Shown: positions 11,254 through 21,976, counted from the first letter of the stretch. The stretch is 64,000 nt of DNA from Desulfovibrionaceae bacterium (GCA_015709315.1 JACCQI010000007.1:1-64000), one strand, 5' to 3'. Notes: generated from the sequence alone by a model not told the origin. Made by a program: numbers and translations.

Positions 11254-11649
11254 TCAGATCAGACCCAGGCTCCTGATCTCGTTCATAAGCTTTTCCTCGT
11301 CGATGGGCTTGACCAGGTAGGATGTGGCCCCGCCCAGGAAAAACGCGTCGTGCGTTTCCTTCTCGTCCGCGAGCATGGTGGTGACGATGACCTTGGCTTC
11401 CAACTGCGGACTCACGTTGTGCTCCTGCTCAAGGGAGCGCATTTCCCGCAGCGCCTGCTGGCCGTCCATCTCCGGCATGAGCAGGTCCAGACAGATCAGG
11501 TTGTAGGGGTCGCGGTCCGCCAACCCCCGCTTGAACGCCTCGATGGCTTCCTCGCCATTGACCGCGATGTCGCACCGCGCCACCTGGCGTAGAATTTCGT
11601 GAATCATGTTCCTGCTGTAAAAATCGTCATCCACGATAAGCGCTCTCAT
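11254..11649 (-). CDS. Single-domain CheY-like response regulator
   Basis: 131 residues, one receiver domain and no output domain. The acidic pocket is intact (VDDD near residue 6-9), the phosphoacceptor lies in LICLDLLMPEMDG, the switch Thr in VTTML and the conserved Lys in YLVKPID. The start at 11649 is chosen because AGGAG precedes it by 6 nt; an ATG five codons earlier has no such site. With no output domain it presumably acts by protein contact, as CheY or a phosphorelay intermediate does. The neighbouring MBL-HDOD pair on the same strand is separated by 95 bp, so linkage is uncertain. Confidence 0.92.
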   Translation of the reverse strand: MRALIVDDDFYSRNMIHEILRQVARCDIAVNGEEAIEAFKRGLADRDPYNLICLDLLMPEMDGQQALREMRSLEQEHNVSPQLEAKVIVTTMLADEKETHDAFFLGGATSYLVKPIDEEKLMNEIRSLGLI

Positions 11650-11744
11650 GCCTTTCTCCTGCATTGCTCATGAATAATGACAATTGATTCCATGGCATTG
11701 AACGAAAAAAAAAGCAACCCGCTTAGCCCGGACTTCCCAGCCGT

Positions 11745-12626
11745 TCAAACGGCCAGGGAATCCCCTTCTCCGGCCAGGCGGAAATCCACGCCCGAGTCCG
11801 CCCACTCCCGGCGCAGCCGCTCGCCTATGGCGTCCAGTTCGCCGTCGGTCCGCGCCACCTCGTGGTGGGTCAAACAGACCCGGCCCGCGCCCGCGTCGCG
11901 GGCCAGGGACAGTGCGTGTCCGAAGGTGGAATGACCCCATCCCCTCTTCCGGGCGTATTCCTCCCCGGTGTACTGGGCGTCGGCCACAAGCACGTCCACG
12001 CCGCGTAGCGCGGCCGCCAATTCCGCGTTGCGCGCCTGCACGATGCGCTCGTAGTCGTCGAAATCCGCGTCCCCCGGCTCGTAGATGTTGAAAAACGGCT
12101 CATGGTCCCCGGTGAAGAAAAGCGTCTTTCCGTCGCACGCCACCTTGAAGCCGTAATTCATGGCCGGGTGGTTCATCAGCAGGGTCGACACCTCGGCGAA
12201 CCCCAGGTCCACGGTCTGCCTGTCGGACAGGGTCTCGTAGGCGATGTCCGCCTTGAGTTCCGCCTCCCGGACCGGGAAATGGGGGTATTCCATCTGCCGG
12301 GTCAGGACCGGCTCGATGCCTGTCATGTTCAGCGGGTCCGGGGGGCCGTAAATGGTCACGCGGTTGCCCGGCATGAACAGCGGGACGAAGAACGGCAGTC
12401 CCTGGATGTGGTCCCAGTGGGTGTGGGAAATAAAGATATGGCAGGCCGGCGGCGGATCGGCCGCCAGTTCCAGGCCCAACGTGCGGATGCCGGTCCCGGC
12501 GTCCAGGATGATCAGGTCCCCGGCATCGGAGCGGACCTCGATGCAGGTGGTGTTGCCGCCGTAGCGCACGGTGTCCGGGCCGGGCGCGGGCAGCGAGCCG
12601 CGCGTGCCGCGAAAGGTGAGCCGCAT
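11745..12626 (-). CDS. Metallo-beta-lactamase-fold hydrolase
   Basis: 293 residues of the MBL superfamily (class related to RNase Z, PhnP and class II phosphodiesterases). The metal-binding motif HTHWDH is near residue 75-80. Further ligands are visible as NHPAMNYG, FTGDHEP and VADAQYTGEEY, with a final conserved GHSTFGHALSLA/CLTHHE part. The N-terminus MRLTFRGTRGSLPAPGPDTVRYGGNT is typical of this group. The ATG overlaps the stop of the HDOD gene (TAATG), so the two are translationally coupled, which suggests a signalling role such as cyclic-nucleotide or phosphodiester hydrolysis. The substrate cannot be read from the sequence. Confidence 0.85.
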   Translation of the reverse strand: MRLTFRGTRGSLPAPGPDTVRYGGNTTCIEVRSDAGDLIILDAGTGIRTLGLELAADPPPACHIFISHTHWDHIQGLPFFVPLFMPGNRVTIYGPPDPLNMTGIEPVLTRQMEYPHFPVREAELKADIAYETLSDRQTVDLGFAEVSTLLMNHPAMNYGFKVACDGKTLFFTGDHEPFFNIYEPGDADFDDYERIVQARNAELAAALRGVDVLVADAQYTGEEYARKRGWGHSTFGHALSLARDAGAGRVCLTHHEVARTDGELDAIGERLRREWADSGVDFRLAGEGDSLAV

Positions 12627-13483
12627 TACCGAGCCTCCCCGAGCTTGATGAAAATACGGGCGTTCTCCACTTCCTCGTCCAGGGTTGGCAGGTCGTTCGC
12701 AAGCCCGTCCACGTCCATGCCGAACAGGTCCCGGATGCGCTCGGGAACGGATTCGATCTCGAAATTCCCGGCCGACCCGAAGGCGAGCCGCTTGGTGATC
12801 TGGTTGGCCATGTACAGGCAGTCGAGCAACTTTGAGGACGCCCCGCCGAGGTCGTGGTGAAAGGCGATGGCGTCGCGCAGATGCGTCGGCAGGTTCCACT
12901 TGTCGGCCAGCATGGCCCCGATGTCCGCATGGGTGGCCCCGAGGACCTCCCGCTCGCAACGGACGAGCGAGGCCCCCGGCTCCAGGGCCATTCCCGCCGC
13001 CTCCTCGAACTCCCCGGGCATGTACAGGGCGAAGACCACCTTGCCGATGTCGTGCAGCAGTCCGGCGGCGAAATAGTCGGCCGCGCCGTCGCGGCCCACG
13101 CCGAGCCTGAGGCCGAGCATGTTGGTGCAGGCGGCCACGGCCAGGGAATGGAGCCAGAAGCCGCCCATGTCCAGTCGCCTGGACGCGGTCTCGGGAATGA
13201 CGCCCACGGCGGCCAGGCTCAGGGCCGCGTTCTTGAGGGTGTTGAGGCCGAGATAGACCGAGGCGTGATTGATGGAGGTGATTTCCCTGGACAACCCGAA
13301 ATAGGCGGAATTGACCAGCCGCAGGATCTTGAGCGTGAAGACCGGGTCCCGCTTGATGACTTCCACGAGATCCTTCTGGGAACAGTCGATCTCCCCGGCA
13401 AGCGCCAGGACCTTGCTCACGCTCTGGGGAAAGGCCGGCATCTTCTCGACGGCGGCCAACAACCGATCATTGACGTCACTCAT
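12626..13483 (-). CDS. HDOD domain signalling protein
   Basis: 285 residues covering a single HDOD domain (PAFPQSVSKVLALAGEIDCSQKDLVEVIKRDP at the start, then LKILRLVNSAYFGL). An HD-like LLHDIGK motif is near residue 143. HDOD proteins are non-enzymatic or weakly enzymatic signalling modules often tied to chemotaxis, motility and second messengers. Its stop overlaps the start of the MBL hydrolase, so the two form an operon. No receiver or GGDEF domain is fused. Confidence 0.9.
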   Translation of the reverse strand: MSDVNDRLLAAVEKMPAFPQSVSKVLALAGEIDCSQKDLVEVIKRDPVFTLKILRLVNSAYFGLSREITSINHASVYLGLNTLKNAALSLAAVGVIPETASRRLDMGGFWLHSLAVAACTNMLGLRLGVGRDGAADYFAAGLLHDIGKVVFALYMPGEFEEAAGMALEPGASLVRCEREVLGATHADIGAMLADKWNLPTHLRDAIAFHHDLGGASSKLLDCLYMANQITKRLAFGSAGNFEIESVPERIRDLFGMDVDGLANDLPTLDEEVENARIFIKLGEAR

Positions 13484-13602
13484 GGGGCCTCACGCTGCCG
13501 GGCACTTGTTCCCGCCTCCCCGGACAACGCCGCGTCCGGGCCGCAACCATGCGGAATTCTCGTCCAACCCCTAGCCCAGTAACGAAATCGTGGCAAGCGC
13601 GT

Positions 13603-16011
13603 TCACGGAATGAAGACGCGGACCGCCCGGCCGCCGCCCCGGTCCCAGGCCACGTCCACCCGGCCGTGCCGGGACGTGGACAGGACCGACGCGCCCACGG
13701 CCTCCGCCACCTCGGGATGCGGAAATCCGTAACGGTTCAGGTAGCCGTTGGAACACAGCGCCGCCCTCGGGGCGACGGCGGCGTACAGCCCGGGCGAAAG
13801 GCTCGACCGGCTGCCGTGATGGGGCAGGACCAGGACCTCGGCCCGAAGGTCCGCGCCGGAGGCCAGAAGTGCGTCGATGCCGCGCGCCTCGACATCGCCC
13901 GTCAGCAGCGCGAGGGGAACGCCGGACCGCACCAGGCGCAGGACCAGGGACCGCTCGTTGCCCCGACGGCTCGAAAAATCCGCCGGCGGATGCAGGACTT
14001 CCAGAACCGTGTCCCGATCCAGGCGGACGGATTCCCCGGCATGCAGTCCCACCGGCTCCGCGCCCTTCCGGGCCAGCGCCTCGCGCAGCCGCTCGCCGGT
14101 CCGGCCGCGCGGCATCATGGAATTGGTGTAAAACGGCCCGCAGTCGAACCGGGCCAAAAGATGCGGCAACCCGTGACTGTGGTCCACGTCCGGGTGGGTC
14201 ATGAACACCCCGTCCACACGCGGCGGCCTGCCGTGGGACAGGGACGGAGCCACCACGGCCTCGCCCAGGTCGAAATGTTTGTAGCCTCCGCCCCCGTCGA
14301 TGACGTAGCGATGCCCGCCGGGCACGGAAACGACCAGCGACTGCCCCAGCCCCACGTCGAGCATGGACAGCCGCACGATGTCCCGACTGTCCGCGCCCAG
14401 GACATACAAATGAGGCGCGGCCAGAAGCGCAAAACCCGCGCAGGCCAGGAAGACCGGCACGGCGCGCAAGCTGTGGAGCACGGCCGCAACGGCCGTCAGC
14501 AAAAGCCCGAAGCCGAGCATCTCGGGCCACAACGGGCGCAGGACCGCGAAAACCGGGATCAGGCCGGAAGCGGCCGTCAGATCGAGCAGGGACAGAAGCC
14601 CGTCCGCGCACCAGGCGGCCCAGCCCAGGAGCACCCCGGCCAGGGGCGCGGTCCAGGCAAAACAGCTCAAGGCCATGCCCAGCAACCCCAGGGGCATGAT
14701 CGCGAAACCGAGGACCGGAAGCCATGCCAGATTGAGGACGATGTTCGGACTCAGGGTGCCGAAATACCAGGATACGAGCGGCATGAGCGCAACGTTGGCC
14801 GACACGCTGACCGCGAGCAGGCCGAGCGCCCATCCGAGCAGGCGGCCGGGCAGCGACCCGATGGGGGCGAACAGGGAGCGCAGATGGGGCAGCACGACCG
14901 CGATGCCCGCCACGGCGGTCACGGACATTTGCAGGCTCAAATCGAACACGGACAGCGGCGAGGCGAACACGATGGCCAAAAGCGCGAAAAACAGCCCGTC
15001 CAGCAACACCCGGCCCCGCCCCTGGAGGAGCAGGAATCCCCATGCCCCGTACATGACCGCCGCCCGGACCAGAGACGCGGACGGCTGGCCGAGCCAGGCA
15101 TAGACGAGCACCAGCGGCGCGGCCAGGATCACGGCCAGCTTGGGCCTCGGCACGGACAGAAGCAGGGGCGGATACGCCCGGCCCGCAAGCCAGGCCAGCG
15201 CCAGCCCCAGGGCGGCCACGAAACCGACATGCAGGCCGGACAGGGCCAGGGTATGGGCCAGCCCGGCGCCGCGGGTGGCCTCCATGGTGGCGTGATCGAG
15301 CCGGGACTTGTCGCCCGTGGTCAGGGCCAGGACCATGGCCCCGCCCCGCGTGTCGGGCGCCAGATCGGCCACGGACCGGCGCAGGGCGCGCTTCACGGAC
15401 CACGGGAAAACGTCGGTTTCCCCGCTCCACTCCGGCGCGCCCCTGCCCACGGCCCACGCCCGCCAAAACACGTCCTGCCGCTGCCAGTACCAGCCGTAAT
15501 CCCACGAGCCGGGGTTGCCGAACCCGCGCGCCGGGACCACACGCAGCACCGCCCGGACGGTCTGGCCGGGCACGGGCCGGTAATCGGGATGGCGCAGGCT
15601 CCAGACCGCCTTGCCGGGCAGGATGACCTCCCCGCCCTCGACCAGGCAGCGGACGTCGCGCAGCACCAGACGCAGCCGGTCGTCGGACCGGGGTTCCACC
15701 CTGTCCACACGGGCCACGACCTCCACGGGCGTGCGCTCCGTCACCCAGCCCGGCACGGATGCGGGCGGCTCAACCGTGCGCTGGAACCCGTAGCCGAAGC
15801 CGAAGGCCGCGCAGCAGACAAGGGCCAGCACGGGCAACCGGCAATCCCCGGCGCGCAGGGAGCGGTCGGCCAGCCAGAGCACGGCCAGGGCCGCCGCAGC
15901 CGGGACCGGAAAGCGGACCCCGAACACGCCGATGACGAACGCCAGCCCGTAGGACTGCCACGGCAGCAGTCCGGGAACGGCCGGGGAAAGGATATGGCAC
16001 GCGTCTTTCAC
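13603..16011 (-). CDS. comEC: ComEC/Rec2-family DNA uptake channel
   Basis: About 802 residues. N-terminal DUF4131/OB-like region, a central multi-helix competence domain (LALTTGDKSRL, HTLALSGLHVGFVAALGLALAWL, PLVLVYAWLGQPSASLVRAAVM), and a C-terminal metallo-beta-lactamase domain (MLDVGLGQSLVV, FMTHPDVDHSHG, LPHHGSRSSLSP, HPEV). The family forms the inner-membrane channel for single-stranded DNA in natural transformation; the MBL part may be a nuclease. Start: a TTG at 16068 lies right behind the murA terminator, so I prefer GTG at 16011 with AAGGCAG just upstream, but this is not certain. Other competence genes are not in the window. Confidence 0.9.
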   Translation of the reverse strand: MKDACHILSPAVPGLLPWQSYGLAFVIGVFGVRFPVPAAAALAVLWLADRSLRAGDCRLPVLALVCCAAFGFGYGFQRTVEPPASVPGWVTERTPVEVVARVDRVEPRSDDRLRLVLRDVRCLVEGGEVILPGKAVWSLRHPDYRPVPGQTVRAVLRVVPARGFGNPGSWDYGWYWQRQDVFWRAWAVGRGAPEWSGETDVFPWSVKRALRRSVADLAPDTRGGAMVLALTTGDKSRLDHATMEATRGAGLAHTLALSGLHVGFVAALGLALAWLAGRAYPPLLLSVPRPKLAVILAAPLVLVYAWLGQPSASLVRAAVMYGAWGFLLLQGRGRVLLDGLFFALLAIVFASPLSVFDLSLQMSVTAVAGIAVVLPHLRSLFAPIGSLPGRLLGWALGLLAVSVSANVALMPLVSWYFGTLSPNIVLNLAWLPVLGFAIMPLGLLGMALSCFAWTAPLAGVLLGWAAWCADGLLSLLDLTAASGLIPVFAVLRPLWPEMLGFGLLLTAVAAVLHSLRAVPVFLACAGFALLAAPHLYVLGADSRDIVRLSMLDVGLGQSLVVSVPGGHRYVIDGGGGYKHFDLGEAVVAPSLSHGRPPRVDGVFMTHPDVDHSHGLPHLLARFDCGPFYTNSMMPRGRTGERLREALARKGAEPVGLHAGESVRLDRDTVLEVLHPPADFSSRRGNERSLVLRLVRSGVPLALLTGDVEARGIDALLASGADLRAEVLVLPHHGSRSSLSPGLYAAVAPRAALCSNGYLNRYGFPHPEVAEAVGASVLSTSRHGRVDVAWDRGGGRAVRVFIP

Positions 16012-16070
16012 GCCTGCCTTACTAGCAGGATACCGGCGGGTTATCCAGCCGGACGGCAGCCCCCGCAACG

Positions 16071-16105
16071 AAAACGGCCGAAGTCCCCACGGGACCCCGG
16101 CCGAT
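16071..16105 (-). terminator. Intrinsic terminator after murA
   Basis: On the minus strand, CGGCCG-gg-GTCCC-gtg-GGGAC-tt-CGGCCG forms a long stem with one symmetric internal mismatch, followed by TTTT. It sits between murA and comEC, so comEC probably has its own promoter or depends on readthrough. Confidence 0.8.
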
Positions 16106-16126
16106 GGATGTCGGACGAAAGTCCGG

Positions 16127-17383
<1,257 letters not shown>

Positions 17384-17408
17384 GTGTTCCCTTTTTTTAT
17401 TATTTTGC

Positions 17409-17437
17409 TTGACCGTGTAGGGTAAGCTTGGTTAAAA
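17409..17437 (+). promoter_or_regulatory. Sigma-70 promoter of tRNA-His
   Basis: TTGACC (-35, 17409-17414), 17-bp spacer, TTAAAA (-10, 17432-17437), predicting a transcript start around 17444, a few bases before the tRNA at 17453. Confidence 0.6.
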
Positions 17438-17452
17438 ACTGCCCCTCACGTG

Positions 17453-17528
17453 GTGGGTGTAGCTCAGTTGGTAGAGCACCTGGTTGTGGCCCAGGTGGCC
17501 GAGGGTTCAAGTCCCTTCACTCACCCCA
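17453..17528 (+). tRNA. tRNA-His (GTG anticodon)
   Basis: 76-nt cloverleaf: acceptor GTGGGTG paired with CACTCAC, D-arm GCTCAGTTGGTAGAGC, anticodon stem-loop CTGGTTGTGGCCCAG with GTG, T-arm GAGGGTTCAAGTCCCTT, C at the discriminator position and an encoded CCA end. A G at 17452 can serve as the histidine-specific G-1. Confidence 0.97.
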
Positions 17529-17535
17529 GACGACA

Positions 17536-18288
17536 TCATTGGGACGGCGCTTCGGTGCCGTCCTTTTCTTTTTCCGGCGCCCCGAACAGGGCCGCGTTGC
17601 CGATCAGTCCGCGCAGACGGGCCGCCGCCTCGGGCCGGGCCTTGGCCTTGTAGAGCACGGTCTCGGGATCGCCCCCGGCAACGCCGGTGAACGCCGCGTT
17701 CAGGCCGGGCCTGTTCGAGTAGCCGCCCGTGTCGATGGACACGCCCGCGAACAGGCCGGTCCTGCTCACGATGAAATACACGTCGCCCTCGTTCCTGAAC
17801 TCGGGCGACCGGCCGTATTCCTCGTCGGCGGAAAACACGACCAGCCGGGCCTGGCCCTGAAAGATGAAGCCCGTTTCCAGAACGTAGCGGACGTCCTTCT
17901 CATGCATGAACAGCACGATGCCGGACTGGCTGTAGCCGCCGGCCTGCCAACCCCAGCCAAGGGCGCCCCGGCCCATGAAGACCGGGCCGGTCCAGCCGTC
18001 GTCGGTGTTGGCCAGGAGCACCCCGCTCCCGCCGCCCAGAGTGACAAGAAAACCGAACTCGCCCGCCGAGGGGATGAGCAGCATGCCCTCGGCGCGCCGG
18101 ATGAGCCGCCGGAGTTCGTCGCCGCCCCTGGCGGCCAGATGGCGCTCGAGCAACTGCTCGGCGTCGGCCGTCATGGCGCGGGCCGTGGCCGCATCGCGCT
18201 TCGGGACGCCGGTGGTCCCGGCGGCGCATCCGGCCGTCAGAAAAAGGATGAGCAAAGCAGCCCAGGCATGCCGATGACGCATATCCAT
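17536..18288 (-). CDS. SYLF-domain (Ysc84-type) lipoprotein
   Basis: 250 residues. A lipoprotein signal peptide ends in the lipobox LTAGC (Cys21), so it is likely anchored in a membrane facing the periplasm. The rest is a SYLF/Ysc84 lipid-binding domain (RRAEGMLLIPSAGEFGFLVTLGGGSGVLLA, the glycine-rich GWGWQAGGYSQSGIVLFMH, then SRTGLFAGVSIDTGG). SYLF domains bind phosphoinositides in eukaryotes; the bacterial role is unclear. The C-terminal 20 residues are charged. The 3' end runs to within 7 bp of the tRNA-His end, convergently. Confidence 0.88.
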   Translation of the reverse strand: MDMRHRHAWAALLILFLTAGCAAGTTGVPKRDAATARAMTADAEQLLERHLAARGGDELRRLIRRAEGMLLIPSAGEFGFLVTLGGGSGVLLANTDDGWTGPVFMGRGALGWGWQAGGYSQSGIVLFMHEKDVRYVLETGFIFQGQARLVVFSADEEYGRSPEFRNEGDVYFIVSRTGLFAGVSIDTGGYSNRPGLNAAFTGVAGGDPETVLYKAKARPEAAARLRGLIGNAALFGAPEKEKDGTEAPSQ

Positions 18289-18319
18289 GGGTATGGCCTA
18301 AAGGGAGTGAACCGCCCTG

Positions 18320-20227
18320 TCAAGACCGTTTGCGGAGGCGGCGGGCGTCGCCCACCCGGACGGTCAGCTTCTCCTTGTCGAAGTATTCCAGGACAGGGAT
18401 GAGGTACTTGCGCGACAGGCCGGTCAAATCCTTGAAATCCGGCGCGGTCATCTCCTCGTTCTGCCCGAAGAAGCCGATCATCTTGTCCTTGATCGCGTCC
18501 AGGGCCGCGCAATGATAATACATGTCGCCCGATACGCGCACGATCTCCCCCTGGTCCTGCAACAGGCGGAACACGCCGGCCGCCTGCTTGAAGTCCATGC
18601 CCAGCGGTTCGAGCACGTCCTTGAGGTTGGGCGGCGTGGCCCCGCCGTCCCGGTAGGCGGCCAGGACGGACTCCCGGACCTTGGCCTGGTCCGAGGCCAG
18701 GGAGACCTTGTGGCCCTTGAGCCGGATCACCTCCTGCTCGGCCACCACGTCGCCCTTCTTGAGCAGCTTTTCAAGGATGTAATGGAAGAGCTTGGGGGGC
18801 AGCCCGCGTCCCCAGGACGAGGCCAACTCGCCCCGCTGCGCGCCGGGCTTCATGGATTCCCTCTTGTGGAAATCGGCCAGAAAGGCGACCAGCCCGTCCG
18901 CCAGGGAGTCGGCCAGTTCGCCGCCCGCGTAGCGCCGGGTTTCCTTGTCGAACAGCACGGCCTTCCGTTGGCCGCCCAGCACGCCGAGCGTCTTTTCCAG
19001 CCCCTTGGACTCCAGGTTGGTCATGGTCAGCAACTCGGCGAAATCCACGCCCTCCGGCCCGGCCAGCTCCAGTTGGGTGGCGGCCACGACCTCCGGCCGG
19101 TCGTCGGTCAGGCGCTGCAACAGCCCCACCTTGTCCGAGAACCGCTTCACCTTGTGCCCGGTGGGGCCGATGACCCGCCCGCCCGCAAAGGCCCGCAGCG
19201 GGGAAAAGGAACGCAGCACCACGCGGTCGCCGTAGACCCCGGCCAGGGGTTCGGCGAACCGGGCCTGGCAGACGGCGGTTTCGCCGGGCGCAAGCTCGTC
19301 GCGGTCCAACAGGTGGATGCGCGCCAGGACCTCCCGCGCCCCATGATGGAAATGGATCTCCTTGCGGTGCTTGAGCGGCAGGCGGGAGGATTCGAGCACG
19401 GTCAGCTCGATGTCCCAGACCTGGGACGGAAACAGGGTTCCGGGCCGGGCCAGCACGTCGCCGCGCCGGATGTCGTCCACCTCGAGCCCGGCCAGGTTCA
19501 CGGCGGTCCGCCGTCCGGCCTGGGCCGTTTCAACGGTCTCGCCGTGGGATTGCAGGCCGCGCACCTTGGTCCCCGTGCCGTCGGGATAGAGGGTGATGTC
19601 CTCGCCCAGCGAGATGGAGCCGGAGATCATGGTCCCGGTGACCACGGTGCCGTGCCCCTTCATGGTGAACACCCGGTCCACGGGCAGCCGGAAGAGATCG
19701 GACCGCCGACGGGGCTTGAACTCGGCCACCAGTCCCCTGAGCGCCTCCTTGAGCGCTTCCAGCCCCTCGCCCGTGTGGGCGGAGACCGGGATGACCGGCG
19801 CGCCGGAAAGGAAGGTCGGCTCCAGGTAGGCGGCCACCTCCTCCTCGACCATCTCCAGCCACTCGGCGTCCACCATGTCGGTCTTGGTGAGGGCCACCAG
19901 GCCGGTGGTCACGCCGAGCAGCTGGCAGATTTCCAGGTGCTCGCGGGTCTGGGGCATGATCCCCTCGTCGGCCGCGATGACCAAAATGACGAAGTCCACG
20001 CCCGCGGCCCCGGCCACCATGTTCTTGACGAATTTTTCGTGGCCAGGCACGTCCACGATGCCGAGCCGGTCGCCCTCCCCGAGGTCGAGAAAGGCGAAGC
20101 CGAGCTCAATGGTGATGCCCCGCTTCTTTTCCTCGGACAACCTGTCGCAGTCGATGCCGGTGAGCGCCTTGATGAGCGTGGTCTTGCCATGGTCGATGTG
20201 TCCGGCGGTTCCCATGATGACGGGCAT
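18320..20227 (-). CDS. selB: Selenocysteine-specific elongation factor SelB
   Basis: GTPase that delivers Sec-tRNA to UGA codons carrying a SECIS hairpin. 635 residues. G1 loop [12 protein letters not shown] at the N-terminus, DVPGHEKF as G3 and TKTDMVD as G4. Then come EF-Tu-like domains 2 and 3 and a C-terminal array of winged-helix domains (about 380-635) that bind the SECIS RNA. The first ATG of MPVIMGT (20227) is preferred over the upstream GTG (20245) because GGAGG falls 10 nt before it. It stands alone here; selA is 3 kb away in another transcript. Its presence makes in-frame UGA decoding in this genome credible. Confidence 0.97.
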   Translation of the reverse strand: MPVIMGTAGHIDHGKTTLIKALTGIDCDRLSEEKKRGITIELGFAFLDLGEGDRLGIVDVPGHEKFVKNMVAGAAGVDFVILVIAADEGIMPQTREHLEICQLLGVTTGLVALTKTDMVDAEWLEMVEEEVAAYLEPTFLSGAPVIPVSAHTGEGLEALKEALRGLVAEFKPRRRSDLFRLPVDRVFTMKGHGTVVTGTMISGSISLGEDITLYPDGTGTKVRGLQSHGETVETAQAGRRTAVNLAGLEVDDIRRGDVLARPGTLFPSQVWDIELTVLESSRLPLKHRKEIHFHHGAREVLARIHLLDRDELAPGETAVCQARFAEPLAGVYGDRVVLRSFSPLRAFAGGRVIGPTGHKVKRFSDKVGLLQRLTDDRPEVVAATQLELAGPEGVDFAELLTMTNLESKGLEKTLGVLGGQRKAVLFDKETRRYAGGELADSLADGLVAFLADFHKRESMKPGAQRGELASSWGRGLPPKLFHYILEKLLKKGDVVAEQEVIRLKGHKVSLASDQAKVRESVLAAYRDGGATPPNLKDVLEPLGMDFKQAAGVFRLLQDQGEIVRVSGDMYYHCAALDAIKDKMIGFFGQNEEMTAPDFKDLTGLSRKYLIPVLEYFDKEKLTVRVGDARRLRKRS

Positions 20228-20324
20228 ATCTATGTGTCCTCCCACCTTGCGGTAGAATTCGGGTTTTCAAGAATGTCCCATGGTAGAGAAAAAAAGACCG
20301 GGTAACAAGCCGTCGCATCATTTC

Positions 20325-20349
20325 CCGGCCCGGCATCGTACCGGGCCGG
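20325..20349. repeat. 9-bp inverted repeat in the selB/FecR-gene divergent region
   Basis: CCGGCCCGG-CATCGTA-CCGGGCCGG, perfect arms with a 7-nt spacer, 17 bp before the -35 element of the FecR-domain gene. It could be an operator for either divergent gene or a terminator-like stem; no T tract follows on either strand. Confidence 0.5.
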
Positions 20350-20365
20350 ATCGGGGGAGTATTCA

Positions 20366-20394
20366 TTGATACTGTTGTACGGATATGATATTCT
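20366..20394 (+). promoter_or_regulatory. Sigma-70 promoter of the FecR-domain gene
   Basis: TTGATA (20366-20371), 17-bp spacer, TATTCT (20389-20394), about 40 bp before the start codon at 20434. Both boxes match consensus in most positions. Confidence 0.6.
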
Positions 20395-20433
20395 ATGTAA
20401 GGTCTTATACCAAACAATCCGGAGGGGATAGTG

Positions 20434-21321
20434 ATGACGCGACCGAAACGATTCATCCTTTTACTGCTGGCGGCGGCGCTGCTGGCCTGCCTTGTTCCCG
20501 TTGCAGCCTTGGGCGCGGAGCGGCCGGGGGCCATCGGCGAGGTCGTGTACCTGGTCGGCACGGTCACGGCGGAGCGGCCGGGCGGCGCGGTCCGCGACCT
20601 GGACCTGAAAAAGCCGGTCATGGCCGGGGACGTCGTCGTCACCGGATCGAAAAGCAACGTGGAGATCGTGTTCCAGGACGACTCCGTCTTTTCCCAAGGG
20701 CCGGACGCCCGCATCAGCATGGACGAATTCGTCTACACCGGCCAAAAATCCGCCTCAAAGCTGCTCTTCAGGATGGGCCAGGGCACGTTCCGCTACGTGA
20801 CCGGCCAGATCGTCAGGCAGAACCCCGACGCCTTCGCTCTCCAGACCCCGACCGCCACCATCGGCATCCGGGGCACCGAGGTGTTCGCCACGGTCACGCC
20901 CGGGCTGGAGCGGATCGGCAACCTGGAACTCACCGCCGGGCACACCATGACCGTGGGGTCGCAGCGGATCGACAAACCCATGTACGCGGTCTCGGTCGAC
21001 CCGAAGACCGGCGAAGTCTCCGCGCCGGGGCCGGTTTCCGCCGACGAGGCGCGCGCGGTCATCAATGCCGCCCCGCAGACCACCCAGGGCGAATCGGGCA
21101 CCTCCAGCGAGGACGTGAGCGACATGTCCCGCCGGGCCGACGCCCTCGGCAACAACATCGACCGGACCAAGGAGAACCTGAGCACGGGCAAGCCGCACTA
21201 CCCTCACCTGCACATCCTCACGCTGCAGCAACAAAGCCGAAAGACGGCCGGACGCGACACCTCGAAAGCCGAAAAAGCCGGCAAGTCCAGCGAAGGCGGC
21301 GGTGACGGCGGCCATCCCTGA
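20434..21321 (+). CDS. FecR-domain exported protein
   Basis: 295 residues. Signal peptide about 1-28 (LLLLAAALLACLVPVAALGA), then a FecR domain (about 30-175): IGEVVYLVGTVTAERPGG, GDVVVTGSKSNVEIVFQDDSVFSQGPDARISMDEFVY, and TPTATIGIRGTEVFATV. Unlike true FecR there is no N-terminal cytoplasmic region or TonB receptor next door; in many deltaproteobacteria such free FecR domains are periplasmic or surface modules of unknown role. The tail after 200 is polar and low-complexity with a basic end. ATG at 20434 follows GGAGGGG by 6 nt. A Sel1-repeat lipoprotein gene follows after 42 bp. Confidence 0.85.
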   Translation: MTRPKRFILLLLAAALLACLVPVAALGAERPGAIGEVVYLVGTVTAERPGGAVRDLDLKKPVMAGDVVVTGSKSNVEIVFQDDSVFSQGPDARISMDEFVYTGQKSASKLLFRMGQGTFRYVTGQIVRQNPDAFALQTPTATIGIRGTEVFATVTPGLERIGNLELTAGHTMTVGSQRIDKPMYAVSVDPKTGEVSAPGPVSADEARAVINAAPQTTQGESGTSSEDVSDMSRRADALGNNIDRTKENLSTGKPHYPHLHILTLQQQSRKTAGRDTSKAEKAGKSSEGGGDGGHP

Positions 21322-21363
21322 GCCATTGCGGCGTAACCGGAATCAAGCCTAAAGGATGAAACC

Positions 21364-21906
21364 ATGACCATACGATTCGTGAAACACGTTCTGCTCCTGC
21401 TCGCGGCCGCGACGCTCTGCGCGGGCTGCATCATGAGCGCCATCGCCGAGAAACAAGGAAGAACGGCCTACATGGACAAGGACTACGCCACGGCCAAGGT
21501 GAAATTCGAGGAAGCGGCCGCGCAGGGCAACGCCGACGCCATGTATCACCTGGCCAACATGTACGTGGAGGGCAAGGGGGTTCCCCAGGACTACGCCAAG
21601 GCGGCCGGGCTGCTCGAACAGGCCGCGGCCCAGGACCACGACGACGCCCGGCTCATGCTCGGCCTTTTCTACCTTTACGGCGACGGCGTTGCGCCGGACC
21701 CGGTCCGGGGCGCGCAGCTCATCAAGACGTCCGCCGAGAACGGCAACGACGTGGCCATGTACTATCTCGGCAACCTCTACGCCTCCGGCACGGGCGTGAC
21801 CCGGCACTACCCTTCGGCCCTGTACTGGCTGCAACAGGCCAAGAGCGCCGGATTCCCGGTCAAGGACGAACTGCTGGCCGACACCGCGCGCAAGGCCGGG
21901 AAATAG
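21364..21906 (+). CDS. Sel1-repeat lipoprotein
   Basis: 180 residues. Lipobox CAGC with Cys22 predicts a lipoprotein (LLLLAAATLCAGC). The mature part holds about three Sel1-like TPR repeats (AAQGNADAMYHLANMYVEGKGVPQDYAKAAGLLEQAA, QDHDDARLMLGLFYLYGDGV, NGNDVAMYYLGNLYASGTGV). Sel1 proteins are protein-protein adaptors. It shares a transcript with the FecR-domain gene (42-bp gap) and is closed by a strong bidirectional terminator, so the two may form a small envelope unit. Confidence 0.88.
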   Translation: MTIRFVKHVLLLLAAATLCAGCIMSAIAEKQGRTAYMDKDYATAKVKFEEAAAQGNADAMYHLANMYVEGKGVPQDYAKAAGLLEQAAAQDHDDARLMLGLFYLYGDGVAPDPVRGAQLIKTSAENGNDVAMYYLGNLYASGTGVTRHYPSALYWLQQAKSAGFPVKDELLADTARKAGK

Positions 21907-21922
21907 GCAGCGCATCGAAAAC

Positions 21923-21956
21923 AAAAAGGCTGCGGGATTCCTCCCGCAGCCTTTTT
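21923..21956. terminator. Bidirectional terminator between convergent genes
   Basis: AAAAAGGCTGCGGGA-TTCC-TCCCGCAGCCTTTTT: 15-bp perfect arms with A and T tracts on either side, serving both the Sel1 gene (+) and the aminopeptidase gene (-). Confidence 0.95.
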
Positions 21957-21976
21957 GTTGGTTCTCAGTTTGGCGC

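Noticed and set aside
12102-12860. Long plus-strand open frames opposite minus-strand genes (also opposite carB, comEC, por and others)
   Set aside because: High GC gives long open antisense frames; these have no ribosome-binding site, biased composition, and lie fully opposite well-identified genes.
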